From contig WIDE01000010.1 of NCBI GenBank assembly GCA_015039315.1, positions 273,236 through 337,235 of the forward strand: 64,000 bases of DNA. The letters run 5' to 3'. Under the pieces are notes generated by a model. It was given only the letters and a program-made list of their open reading frames with translations, was not told the DNA's origin and made no database searches. Positions 11,956 through 22,219 of this stretch are shown here, one piece after another. The position numbers were made by a program, and so were the translations under genes. The DNA comes from Clavulina sp. PMI_390. Taxonomy: Eukaryota; Basidiomycota; Agaricomycetes; Cantharellales; Hydnaceae. Each line of letters begins with the position of its first letter. The first letter of the stretch is position 1.

Positions 11956-13309
11956 CTACTCATACATGCGCAAGGCCGCGAAATCCCAATAGGCGTTCTT
12001 GAATGCTGCGGGGTGGTTGTTCACATAGTCTGGGTCGGAAGGAAAGGTCAACGTCTTGAAGAGAAGAACGAAGAAAGCCGATGCATACCAACGCAGGTTC
12101 CAGGACATCCAGCAGCAGCATAGAGCGATTGCTGACCAGCCCAATCACCGCCTAAAGGAAGCATGAAGATAAGAGGCCTGGCAGCGGTATATACGTATTA
12201 GGGCTAACTTACAGAAAGTCAGGTTGATGATGATGTGGTGGGGGCCGAAGTGAGATGAGATGTCACAGTCGGTGTTCACAAAGTTGGCAAATGGTGTCCC
12301 AAAGTTGGCCGTATTCAGGTTGCTGCCGCCGTTCTTGACACCTGCGGGGACATTGGCAGAGTTGCGGGGCCAGAACCACACCTTGATATAGGTCGAGGTG
12401 CGCTCCATAGCATACCAGCCACCCCCATTGTTGTTGAAGGAGGGTCCATAAGAATTGGAATTTGTGGACTTCACTTGGCATCCTTGGTTGCCGTTGTCGG
12501 CGGTGTTGCAGTCGGTGGAGACCAGCGTGCTAGATTTAGGGAAGGTGATATAGCCATAAAGTACAATAATGAGTGAAAAATCGATCTAAAAACGCAGTCC
12601 AGCCACGTACCCTGTTTGGCCGCTGATGCTTGAAGGGAGCGTGCAGCCAGGGCTCGTGTGCAGCGTGGAGGCATCAGGGCCTTGATCATTCACGCCTTCA
12701 ATGATATCAATTTCGCCTAGGAGTTCACGAAAATGTTGTTTAGCCCACAAGCAGCCCGGCAACAGTAAATACGAATATAAACTTACCATCATATGGCCAG
12801 TTCGTGCCAAACTATTTTTGATGAACCGTCAGCAGCTGAAGAGTACTACGTCTTAATCAATAGCGCAGCTTACACTCCAAAGGGCGGGCCAAGTACCACA
12901 TCCCTGAGGCATCCACCGGATGTCAGCAACAAGAAGGGATGTATCGTAGAGTTTGTTGCTCTGCAAGCGAACAGAGTTGCGCCCAGGCCCCGATGGAGTT
13001 AGTGTTGTGGTGTCGTCGGCTCGAAGGATGAAGGTATCTGAGCTGGTGTATGTCAAGTTCAAGGATTTGGCCTGAGCTTGAGATACATAGCTAAAGATAA
13101 CCAAATCGTGGGATTAGGAAAAGTTCGAATAATGCTAGGAAGAGATGGACATACTTGACTCTCCCATTGGTGGGATCAGCGATTGCCTGCGCAGTGAAGC
13201 CAGTCAAGAAAGAAGGGCCAACAAAGGTGTCCTTGACGGAGTAAGTAGCAGCTTGCACCACAGAAGCTGATAGCAAGGAAGCAGCGAGAACAGTAGCGAA
13301 ACGACTCAT
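11956..13309 (-). CDS. GH16 endo-beta-1,3(4)-glucanase, copy B
   Basis: The middle member of the tandem GH16 array. The start is ATG at 13309 and the stop lies at 11956-11958. All six introns of copy A are present at the same positions and phases, including the 25-base third exon (TTTGGCACGAACTGGCC...). The signal peptide MSRFATVLAASLLSASVVQA is nearly identical to copy A. The catalytic segment GEIDIIEGVN, the WYAMERTSTYIKVWFWPRN block and the C-terminal YWDFAALRMYE are intact, so the enzyme should be active. It differs from copy A in loop residues, for example VKNGGSNLNTANFGTP where A has VKNGSGSQDTSTFGTP. A TATAAAGC box lies about 60 bases upstream of the ATG. No inactivating change was found. 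Confidence 0.9.
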
Positions 13310-13370
13310 GGCGGGTTAAGAAGTGGAAAGGAGGGAATTCGACTGAGGATAATTGGCGCTAGATTGGAAA

Positions 13371-13378
13371 GCTTTATA
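13371..13378 (-). promoter_or_regulatory. TATA box of GH16 copy B
   Basis: TATAAAGC on the minus strand, about 62 bases upstream of the ATG at 13309. Position and sequence match the elements in front of copies A and C. Confidence 0.6.
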
Positions 13379-13440
13379 CGGCCTCAAAACTGAAAATTAC
13401 CCGCAAGTGCCAGGTCACAAAATATGAATGTGCGTCCCAA

Positions 13441-13488
13441 AACGGCGACGACATCGGGTAAAGATTTTCAGCGGTCTCGAGGGAGCGG
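13441..13488 (-). promoter_or_regulatory. Conserved upstream block of GH16 copy B
   Basis: Counterpart of the blocks at 10542 and 16791, about 130-180 bases upstream of the start. Shared words are ACGGCGACGAC and the GGTCT core; the intervening bases differ. Confidence 0.4.
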
Positions 13489-15281
13489 AATGCATCGCAT
13501 GCTACTCATTGTAGCGGCTCATCGGAGACGGTCCCGTTCGATGAAAACCCTCGAGGCTCGATAGAGCAGCTCCAGTTATGATGCCTCGGAGTCATGTGGT
13601 GACTAGCTAATAAGGGGAACGGCTAGCCAAAATGATTCATGCCACGCATTTTTGTCTCTGGAAGCCATTTTATTTCGATAAAAAGCCGCCCTTCCTGACT
13701 GAACACTTGTGATGCTATAAATCCGGCGAAATATCCGCTCTGACGAAGGGGAACCCAGCAGTCCCTGCATCGGTCAAGAGGATGGTTGAACTTAAGAAGA
13801 TATCGAGGGAAGCAGGCTATTTCGTGCTAATCCGCGCGCAGCGTCTTGTACTGTTGTCAGTGCAGTTCTCACAAGGAGAAGTTGAAAGTTGGTGTTAGCC
13901 AAATAAGAGCAAACAAACCATGTGAATACCTAACAGCGTTCCTTTGCTTATCAAGAGTGATTTTTCCTCCATTCAATAGAAGTCCAACTAACACATCCAG
14001 ACGTGCTTTTCGTGCTATAGTCGCCGCTTCTTCCGTTACCGTTGTGATCGTTGTGGTAGTGGATGATGAGCTGGCATTGTGATATTTGCCTCCCAGCATT
14101 CTCCGGTCCTTTTGCGGCGCATTCCTCATGTGACTCGCCAACTAAATCACTGCTGCATATGGCTTGCTATGAGACTTGATATCTGCCCGCCAGGCCTCCC
14201 ATACATCGATTGTCCGATTTTCTTTCTCGACCTCGGTGTTACCGATGATCAATCCACCACAACTTTTATGCGGTATTGAATCAGAAACATGAACACCTCG
14301 TGCCTGCACCATTGGCATCAATTGAATCCCCCTCTTTCTTGCCTCCTATGCTACGTGAATATATCAGGGCTGACTCTGCATCGCTCACTCAATTTGGGCG
14401 GAAAGTGGTTGTTCCATAATTTAGGCACGAGATTAACCGCCACGCAAGCGTCCCTGTATATGAAAACTATTAGCTCACCCAAGAGAGGAAGAGATAAATG
14501 GCTGTACGACCAAGTACGGACGTACCACACAGCCTCCCCAAACGCAACTCTCCTGCTGAGTTGAGGTCTCGTCATTCGAAATTCCCCAGCCCTCAATATG
14601 TATGAAAACCTCTCGAGAAGATACCTTCATAGTGGTGAGAGCGATTGATAGGATGTATTCGTACGTCGAGACACTGTGCTAGCACAGGGGAGAAACATGA
14701 CCCTCAGTTGCTGGGATTGTGTGAGGATAATGGTCATCAGAGACCATCATAAGAGACGCCAGCGGCATATCGCACTCTTCAGTCCTACCTAGAGGACCCT
14801 CAACAGTGAGGTTCGCGGAAAGAGATTGTCAAGGCGAGTACTCGGGAGAGCTGTTTTGACTCCCTCCAAATTATCGCCTATGGAAACTTTCCTCATGCCA
14901 TATCTCAGGTTTCGACTGCCACCAGTGATCCACACAAGACCCGGGGACGCCGAGAAAATAAGTCCTGCTTTTCTCTGCACGGTCCGAGGTTATTATGTTG
15001 TGAAGATTAGTCGTCCGTTAATTCACGAAGCTGAAGTTCCTGCCTGATTTTCACAACTGATATCGTTTATCTCAGATAGACCCCTTTTTCGACCTTGAAG
15101 TCGATAATCCTAGACAGATTTATCGGTACGAGCAACGCTCAGTAAGCATTTATCATCCACGATACCCCGATTCACACCGCGAACTTGATGAATGGCCATC
15201 ATCGACTCATTACATAGAAATCTATAAGTAGCTATGGGCCCTAAAATAAAACTACATGGTAGCGGGTACACATGACGGAGC

Positions 15282-16644
15282 CTACTCGTACATGCGGAGG
15301 GCAGCGAAGTCCCAGTAGGCGTTCGAGAATGCAGAGGGGTTGTTGTTGACGTAATCTAGATGAGCAGAAAACATTAGGACGGATAAAGGAACGATGAAAT
15401 AGGGAACACATACCAACGCAAGTGCCAGGGCATCCAGCAGCGGCGTAAAGAGCTTGCTGACCAGCCCAATCACCACCTAATATGACGAAGGCCAGTCAGC
15501 CAACAGAAGGGTACACGATACCAGGGTTCACTCACAGAAGGTCAAGTTAATAATGATATGGTGAGGACCGAAGTGCGATGAGATGTCGCAGTCGGTGTTC
15601 ACAAAGTTGGCGAAGGGCTCGCCGAAAGTGCTGGTGTCCTGGCTGCTGCTGCCGCTCGTGACGGACGAAGGGACGCTAGCAGAGTTGCGGGGCCAGAACC
15701 AGACCTTGATATAGGTAGAAGTACGCTCCATCGCGTACCAGCCGCCTCCATTGGCATTGAAGGATGGTCCATAGGAGGTAGACTGGGAGGATTGCATTTG
15801 GCAGCCTTGGTTGCCGTTGTCCGCGGTGTTGCAATCAGTGGAGATCAAGGTGCTGGAAGTCGAATAAAGAAGAATGTGACATAAAACGTGAGAAATTGAG
15901 TGACGAAGAATTAAGAAGCCTGAGATTTACATACCCAGTCTGGTCAGTTGTGGTAGAAGGGATCGTGCAACCGGGGCTAGTGTGGAGCGTGGCGGAGTCG
16001 GGGCCTTGGTCGTTCACGCCTTCGATGATGTCGATTTCACCTGAAAATTGATCATCGCGATAGCAACCGATCAGCTCAACGGCATTGTAACCCAAAATCA
16101 GAGAGATAAGCTCTTACCATCATATGGCCAGTTCGTGCCGAACTATTTTTCCAGTGAAAATCAGCACCTTCTCTTGGTAGTTGAGGGCGGCGTAACTGAT
16201 AACTTACGCTCCAAAGTGCGGGCCAGGTGCCGCAACCCTGAGGCATCCACCTGATATCGGCGACCATAAGGGATGTATCATAGAAGTTGTTGCTCTGCAG
16301 GCGAACAGAGTTACGGCCGGGCCCAGACGCGCTGAGCACCGTGGTGTCGTCGGATCGGAGGATGAAAGTGTCGGAGGTGGAGTATGTCAAGTTGAGCGAA
16401 GCGGCCTGCGATTGAGAGACGTAGCTGGAGTAGAGCGAGTGACAAGGTCAGGACAATGCCAGATGCATGGAATGAAAACGTGGACGTACTTGACTCTCCC
16501 CTCAGTGGGGTCGGTGATAGCTTGCGCAGTGAATCCAGTCAAGAAGGAAGGGCCGACGAAGGTGTCGGAAATCGAATAAGTAGCTGCATGTACTGCAGAC
16601 GCAGAGAGCAGGGAGGCAGCAAAGACAGTAGCGAAGCGACTCAT
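15282..16644 (-). CDS. GH16 endo-beta-1,3(4)-glucanase, copy C
   Basis: The upstream-most member of the tandem GH16 array. ATG at 16644 opens a signal peptide (MSRFATVFAASLLSASAVHA). The gene has the same six-intron structure as copies A and B, and each junction keeps frame. GEIDIIEGVN with its two catalytic glutamates, PQGCGTWPALWS, WYAMERTSTYIKVWFWPRN and NLTFCGDWAGQQ are all present. Loop differences include VTSGSSSQDTSTFGEP in place of the NGSGS loop of copy A. The last exon encodes YVNNNPSAFSNAYWDFAALRMYE. Copy C is closer to copy A than to B in several exons, for example MQSSQSTSYGPSFNANGGG. A TATA element is conserved upstream. Predicted to be secreted and active. Confidence 0.9.
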
Positions 16645-16715
16645 GGTAACTGAGCGAGAAAGAACGAGAGGATGAAGGAGAGGTTGTTTGTAGATATCCG
16701 AGTTAGTATGCGAGA

Positions 16716-16723
16716 GCTTTATA
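16716..16723 (-). promoter_or_regulatory. TATA box of GH16 copy C
   Basis: TATAAAGC on the minus strand, about 72 bases upstream of the ATG at 16644, conserved in all three GH16 promoters. Confidence 0.6.
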
Positions 16724-16790
16724 CGTTGCCCCAGGGGCTGAACAGATAGTGCAACACTGCTAGGTGACGCTAGATGAATGTGTGGCTCAA

Positions 16791-16852
16791 ACGGCGCCGA
16801 CGACTTCGGGCGAAAATTGCCAGTGGTCTCCAGAGATCAGATTAGCTTGAAA
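16791..16852 (-). promoter_or_regulatory. Conserved upstream block of GH16 copy C
   Basis: It shares ACGGCG, CGACTTCGGG-like and GTGGTCTCCAGAGATCA words with the block at 10542, at a similar distance from the ATG. Confidence 0.4.
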
Positions 16853-17567
16853 GATACTGAATGCTTAGCAAGTCGGAGATAGCACCGGTTGATGGAAAAT
16901 ATCGAGGACTGATAAAAGTCACTTATAGTTCATGCGGCCTCGGGTCGTGTGGCGACCAGCAAAGAAGTGGAGCAGATAGATGGATTGATCTAGGCTACTT
17001 ATTGACACGTTCTGAGACCACCCGCGGTCGATTGAGAGCCGCCGTCTATGGAGGACGTTTGTGATGCTCTGAAACCGGCGAAATTTCCGCTGGAAGAGAG
17101 GTAGGAAACGGAACTTGAAGCTCTTTGCGCCAGCTGAGGTCCCATTATGCGTAAATTAGTTTTTGTTCTTTCAACGACATAGTTTTGGAGGAAATTGTGT
17201 GTTTGTCAGGATGTTTGTAAGGAGAAGAGAGCGGTTGCTTTGTCAAGCAAGTGTAAACAAAGCACCTCAGTCTCGTATCTGTTATCAACTACTCAATGTT
17301 CTTCTCGCTTTGGATATTCGGATGCTATACACCTCAATAACCTGGCTGAGTTTATTCCCTATGCCGCTCCACAGAAAGTGTCGTCGTGATCTTCGCGACA
17401 ATATCTGATGAGTTGGCATCACAAATATCACCGTTGTCGCGGAGCAATCAAGCAATGTTTTTCTCCGTATTTCTACCGCAATATTGTCACTATAACATGT
17501 GGGCGTCCATATTATCCGAATATATGACTGCTTAAACCCCTCATACATTGGTAATTTGATGTTTCCG

Positions 17568-17596
17568 GATCGTCGCCCTCGGCGTGGGCGACGATC
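17568..17596. repeat. Perfect 11-bp inverted repeat
   Basis: Arms GATCGTCGCCC and GGGCGACGATC are separated by seven bases. It lies about 920 bases upstream of GH16 copy C. It could form a hairpin or be a dimeric regulator site; no function is established. Confidence 0.5.
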
Positions 17597-18323
17597 ACTC
17601 CACGACAACTCGCATATGCTGGTTACTTCGCTCTTGTGGTTATCTTGCATTTCTATACGCCCAAAATCATCTAATCCTTCTTCAACCAATAGACTCTAAG
17701 CTTACTGACTCTTCCGACATAGTCTTCCAACTGCCAATCACCAGGCAATGATCCTTCGGTCTATTTTTAGGGAGGAGCTATATGGATCAAAACTTTGGTC
17801 CGGTGTAGAGAAAGCATGTGGCCACTGTAGGGAATATTGACGCTTTAATCGGTAGAAATGCTCTCCAAATGCCTAAACCCTTGTCGCCGATGGTGGCATT
17901 ATCTCCCTGGCGGGTCTTGGAGCTAAATTTATCCTTCGGATCCGCATCGGTACCGAAATCCAAATTCGTCAATTTTTGGTCTCTTTTCTATCAACTGGCC
18001 CCTTCGTTCGTCGTTTTCGTTCTCTCATCCTTTGTCGCTTCAGCCAAAGATTGGTACCAGTCTCCAGTCCTAAAAGGCTGTGAATGCCTCATTTGGGTGA
18101 AAGGAAACTCTTCTACCTACCTTGCCTCGCCACGCGATTTTGAAGGCCGAATGCTGTTTCTTCCGCGAGCAATATCACTGATTCATTGGGATATCAAGTG
18201 CCTTGACGGAGAAAGGAAGGCACCGCTGAAGACGGCGATGAGCATAATTTGAAATGAGAGCATCGATTGTTTGGTTCTTTGTCGTTCAACTGCACGAGAA
18301 CATACCACTCACAGCGCTCAATC

Positions 18324-19963
18324 ATGAGCTCCACATACACAGATGGTGGCCCATCTTCAATGAAGCATATTGATGACTCCATACTCCTGGGTCCCCCTTG
18401 TTCTTCCGGTTCCGCAGGGATGGCTGAACTCCTAGCCAAAGACACTGCTGAAGGCCGTATTTCCTTCAACAGGGACGAGTAGGTCTACCTCCTCCCTCGT
18501 AAGAGAGCAAATTAGGTACAAGACTCAATTTTTTTGGTCTGTAGCGCCTCCGAAAGTGTGAGTGAGGAACAAGTTGACATGTGCGCTCCGGACACGACCC
18601 TCCGGCGCTTCAACGGCGTGTGGACAATGAACCACAGAGAAAGGGCGCGTAGCCTGCTCTAAACAGAGCGCTAAATGCTTTACAGCCAGTCTCCACGCTC
18701 CCAGACGAGATCTTGTCCAAGATTTTTCACTTAGTGTGGATGGACGCTGGCGATTAGATTTGGATTGCGCCACCTTTATCTGTGCACTCTACTTGGCGTC
18801 AGTGCTTCATCCGTGACGCTACGCTATGGAGCAAAGTTTCCATTGGTCCTGCAACATATTATGATGAGCTTGGATTGTGGCTGCAGCGTTCAGCTCAAGC
18901 GCTAATTGATGTCACCTTCCAAAGACTTTGGCCCGCAGATCAATTCACTTGGATGCATCCACTGTTGAAGCCTCATATGTGGCGAGTGCGTGCGTTCTCC
19001 ACCGATGGCGGTGTGCAAATCGAAGATCTCTCAAAGCTTGACTTTTTATCACCATCGCTCAAGTGCCTCTCCTTAACGTGGGAAGGGAGAGGTTATGAAC
19101 AGGAACGCTCCCCACCAGATCATCTTTTCCAAACACACGCCCCCCTTCATCTCGAATACCTCAAACTAAATACATGGTCATATACCGTTCAGGCAGTCTC
19201 GGTGGGCAAGATCAACCTGGTCAATCTGCACACCCTTGTCCTTGGAGACGTGGTGTTGGTTGATTCGGCCTTTACGATGCTCCAACAATGCTCTAACCTT
19301 CGCCGACTCGAGTGGACCCTTAACAACATGTCATCTAATGACTACACTGAACGCCTAGAACGCAATCAAGACTCAATTCGACTGCCCCACCTCACTACAT
19401 TCATTTGCAACGGATCCGTTAGTCAGCACATCCTACGTATACTTGAGGCTCCATCCTTGGAGCACCTTAACATTGGCTCTTCCCCTTTCACCATGCCAAT
19501 CTCCAAATTCATCACTCGCCACTCTACCATCAAGACTCTTCGCCTAACCCCAGTGAAATATCTGGAGGGTGAAGAAATTCGAAATATCCTCCGAAATCTC
19601 CCCAATCTCGAGGAATTTGTTTCCAGTGTGTGGCACACGTGGGGTTTTGAAGGTTTGGACATCCTGACGCTCACAGAGGCCTTGTCCGATGATGGCGAGG
19701 TACATTTCAAGCATGCTCCCAAACTCGCTCTGCTGGGGATTGGGAGCGATGTATTCGAGGATGCAGGGCGTCAAGGTGTTGAGCTAGTCGATGAGCTGAT
19801 TCAGGGCCTGAAGGCTGTCATCGAGCAACGGCGGAGCGGCCGGAAGAAGTTCACCATAGTCCTTCATGATATCCCCATGCTTGCTCCTGCCTTGCATGGT
19901 CGATACACAGACACTATTCGATGGATTAATGACTACTCATTCTGGGGCCAGGACAAATTGTGA
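18324..19963 (+). pseudogene. F-box gene, family C member 1, with decayed N-terminal half
   Basis: A plausible first exon starts at ATG 18324 and ends near the donor GTAGGT at 18479. After an acceptor near 18544 the frame reads DASESVSEEQVDMCAPDTTL, matching the paralogue segment before QDVTLLQ. A frameshift follows, then the paralogous frame PALNRALNALQPVSTLPDEIL (F-box) preceded by a TAG. A second TAG replaces the glutamine codon in GDQIW, just before WRQCFIRDATLW. From 18782 to 19963 the frame is open for 393 codons and aligns along its length with the genes at 20203 and 22220, including LPNLEEFVSSVW. The receptor half could still be translated from an internal ATG at 18782, but without an F-box. 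I call it a pseudogene or F-box-less derivative. Confidence 0.6.
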
Positions 19964-20202
19964 GACCATCATTCCCGTGGTAGGCCAGAAATATATGCTC
20001 AGCAACCAACCGAATAGCCAATTCCCGTCGATTTTCAAAAATAGGAAAGTGTTGGCATGTGGCATCCGGGCTCTTTCTTGCGCGTCAAATTCATCAAGCT
20101 CCGCGAGCACTCACTTCATTACCTAACCCTCCTGAACCTTCATATGCACTCCCATTAGCTGATGCCAGCGTGAATATCAAGAGAATCAAATGAATCAGGA
20201 CT

Positions 20203-21693
20203 GTGAGGAAATCTTCTCTCCGCAGACACTTTGATGTGCTCCGCAATCTGGATGCGTGTGGGAACCATCTTGAGGGTTTTTCTCAGGATGTCACTCTCCT
20301 TCAAAACCTCATGGACGACAAAATGCTGCAGAAAGAGGACGCGTCATATGATCTAGATAGGGTTCAAAACGCTCTACAGCCAATTTCAAGGCTTCCTGGG
20401 GAGATCGTGTCAATGATCCTTCGCCAAGTGTCCCAAGGCACTGGTGACCAAATCTGGATTTCCCCTGTCTCCTCGCTGTTCTCCGTATGGCGCCGCCACT
20501 TCATTAGCGACCCTGTTATCTGGAGTCAAGTGGTTATTGGTCCCAAGACAAACAAGGACGAGCTTGAGCTCTGGCTACAGCGTTCAGCTCACGCTCACAT
20601 TGCTGTGACCTTTCAGGAGCTGCGCTCTTCTGATCGATTCTTATCGCTATATTCTCTTTTAAAACCCCATATACTCCGGGTCCGAGAGCTTTCTACTAAT
20701 GGAGGCCTGGAGCTTGATGACCTTTTGGTTCTTGACCTGTCATCCCCGTTGCTAAAGGTCCTGTCCTTAACCTGGGAAGGGGACTCCAATTACAGACCAC
20801 GACTCGCACTCCCATATCATCTATTTGAAACGCAACCACCGGTTCAGCTTGAATATCTTGCACTAGATACGTGCTCATATTCTGTCGAGAAAGCCATAGT
20901 GGGACAGGTCGACCTAACTAGGTTGCACACTCTTGTCGTTGGAGAAGTGCTGTTGGTAGACTCTGTCTTTACCATACTCCAGCAATGCACCGGCCTTCGA
21001 CGCTTTAGTTGTTGCCTTAATGAAGAAGCAACTGAGCTGTATATTGAGCGCCTGGAGCGCAACCAATACCCTGTTCTATTACCATATCTAACTACTCTGG
21101 TCTGGATCGGGGATGGGAGTCAACACGCCATGCGTCTCATCAAAGCTCCAACGTTGGAGAATCTCAGCATCGGCTCGTTCTGCCCCATAATGCCGCTATC
21201 AAATCTCATCAGTGGTCCCTCTCAGCTCAAAACTCTCCGCCTGACCCCCCAGATGATGGATGGTATAGAGGACAGAGAGGTACGGGACATCTTCTTCAAC
21301 CTTCCCAACCTCGAGGAGTTCGTTTGCACTGTGTGGAGCCTGTCAGGTTTCAGAGCCCTAGAGGTTCTGAGGTTTACTGTCTCTACTCCTGAATCCCCAA
21401 GCGTGAGCCTCAAATACGCTCCCAACCTCGTTCTCCTGGGAATTGGGTGTGATATTTTCGAGTATGCGACACGCCGGGGTAGTGAAGTTGTTGATGAGGT
21501 TATCCAGCATTTGAAGACTATCATGGACAAGCGGAAGAGGAGTACAATAAACCCAAGAGCATTCACCGTAGCTCTCCCCACCTACCCACCATTTCTATTG
21601 AGATTGCGCGAGCAGTACCCCGAAACTATACGATGGGTGGATGAGGAGGCATTTTGGGATCCCGATGACTTCTGTCCTCCTTTTTGGTTATAA
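20203..21693 (+). CDS. F-box protein, family C member 2
   Basis: An intact F-box protein on the plus strand. The frame is open from 20203 to the stop at 21693. The first in-frame ATG is at 20311, but homology with the gene at 22220 begins further upstream (SQDVTLLQNLMDDKMLQKED), so a short 5' exon is probably missing from this model and the start is uncertain. A coiled-coil-like helix leads into the F-box NALQPISRLPGEIVSMILRQV and VWRRHFISDPVIWSQVVIG. The C-terminal part has about seven leucine-rich strands such as LEYLALDT, LHTLVVGE and LKTLRLTP, ending LPNLEEFVCTVW and a conserved IRWVDEEAFW. Likely an SCF substrate receptor with unknown target. It sits between a broken and an intact paralogue in the same orientation. 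Confidence 0.75.
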   Translation: MRKSSLRRHFDVLRNLDACGNHLEGFSQDVTLLQNLMDDKMLQKEDASYDLDRVQNALQPISRLPGEIVSMILRQVSQGTGDQIWISPVSSLFSVWRRHFISDPVIWSQVVIGPKTNKDELELWLQRSAHAHIAVTFQELRSSDRFLSLYSLLKPHILRVRELSTNGGLELDDLLVLDLSSPLLKVLSLTWEGDSNYRPRLALPYHLFETQPPVQLEYLALDTCSYSVEKAIVGQVDLTRLHTLVVGEVLLVDSVFTILQQCTGLRRFSCCLNEEATELYIERLERNQYPVLLPYLTTLVWIGDGSQHAMRLIKAPTLENLSIGSFCPIMPLSNLISGPSQLKTLRLTPQMMDGIEDREVRDIFFNLPNLEEFVCTVWSLSGFRALEVLRFTVSTPESPSVSLKYAPNLVLLGIGCDIFEYATRRGSEVVDEVIQHLKTIMDKRKRSTINPRAFTVALPTYPPFLLRLREQYPETIRWVDEEAFWDPDDFCPPFWL

Positions 21694-22219
21694 ACATACG
21701 ATTAGCGAACCCACATCTTTCAGGGACTCGAACGTTCAAGATGTGTACTACATACATGGTGGTCCGCGGCCTTTGAGTCCTTAACGTATAGCGAATTAGA
21801 AGTATACCTCCTCGGAATACTAAGCACTATTGGCACATTGACAGTTGGTCGGTTTTACTGAGCAGATGCTTGACAAGCTTTGGCAGCCTCGATTGTCGAT
21901 TTACTCTTATTCGGTAGTTGTGAGTTGTCCAGCCCTAAACTTACCACCTTATGCCTCAGCTCTGTTGCATGGAATATCGGGGGTTCTGTGTGCCTATCCG
22001 GACTTCCACTGAATATCAAGTCGGATTCATGAAGTGTGAGGCTGTAGCGCTCTACCTCTAAGATTCACTATCGTGGGAATTGGAGCGTTCATGAGCGTCC
22101 CGGTTGCTCCTTATTTGGCGCGAGTAATTTGAATTGATAGCATCATTCCGTCCCTGGTCAGCACGAGTAGGCTGAAGACGACCCAAACCTTGCAGTACCT
22201 AATATTCATCTCCAGGACC
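21694..22219. other. Intergenic, no supported gene
   Basis: This is the 3' flank of one F-box gene and the promoter of the next. No open frame with support and no repeat was seen. Confidence 0.45.

Larger units (their letters stand above)
13310..15281. other. GH16 spacer 2: promoter of copy B plus degenerate duplicate sequence
   Basis: The first 500 bases upstream of copy B share blocks with the other two spacers: CGGCGACGACATCGGG near 13443 and ATCCGGCGAAATATCCG near 13720. A further shared block near 14066-14135 ends in GCGGCGCATTCCTCATGTG. The stretch from about 14150 to 15281 shows nothing I can assign. Short open frames here have no domain or splice support. Confidence 0.5.
16645..18323. 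other. Spacer upstream of GH16 copy C, with a short perfect inverted repeat
   Basis: The first 900 bases carry the promoter of copy C and diverged versions of the blocks seen upstream of copies A and B. An example is CTGAAACCGGCGAAATTTCCG near 17070. An 11-base perfect inverted repeat lies at 17568-17596. The 144-codon open frame at 17818-18252 has no recognisable domain, and I do not call it a gene. Confidence 0.5.

Noticed and set aside
17818..18252. 144-codon open frame upstream of the family C F-box genes
   Set aside because: No domain, no paralogue in the window and no convincing splice partners; the region is a degenerate spacer.
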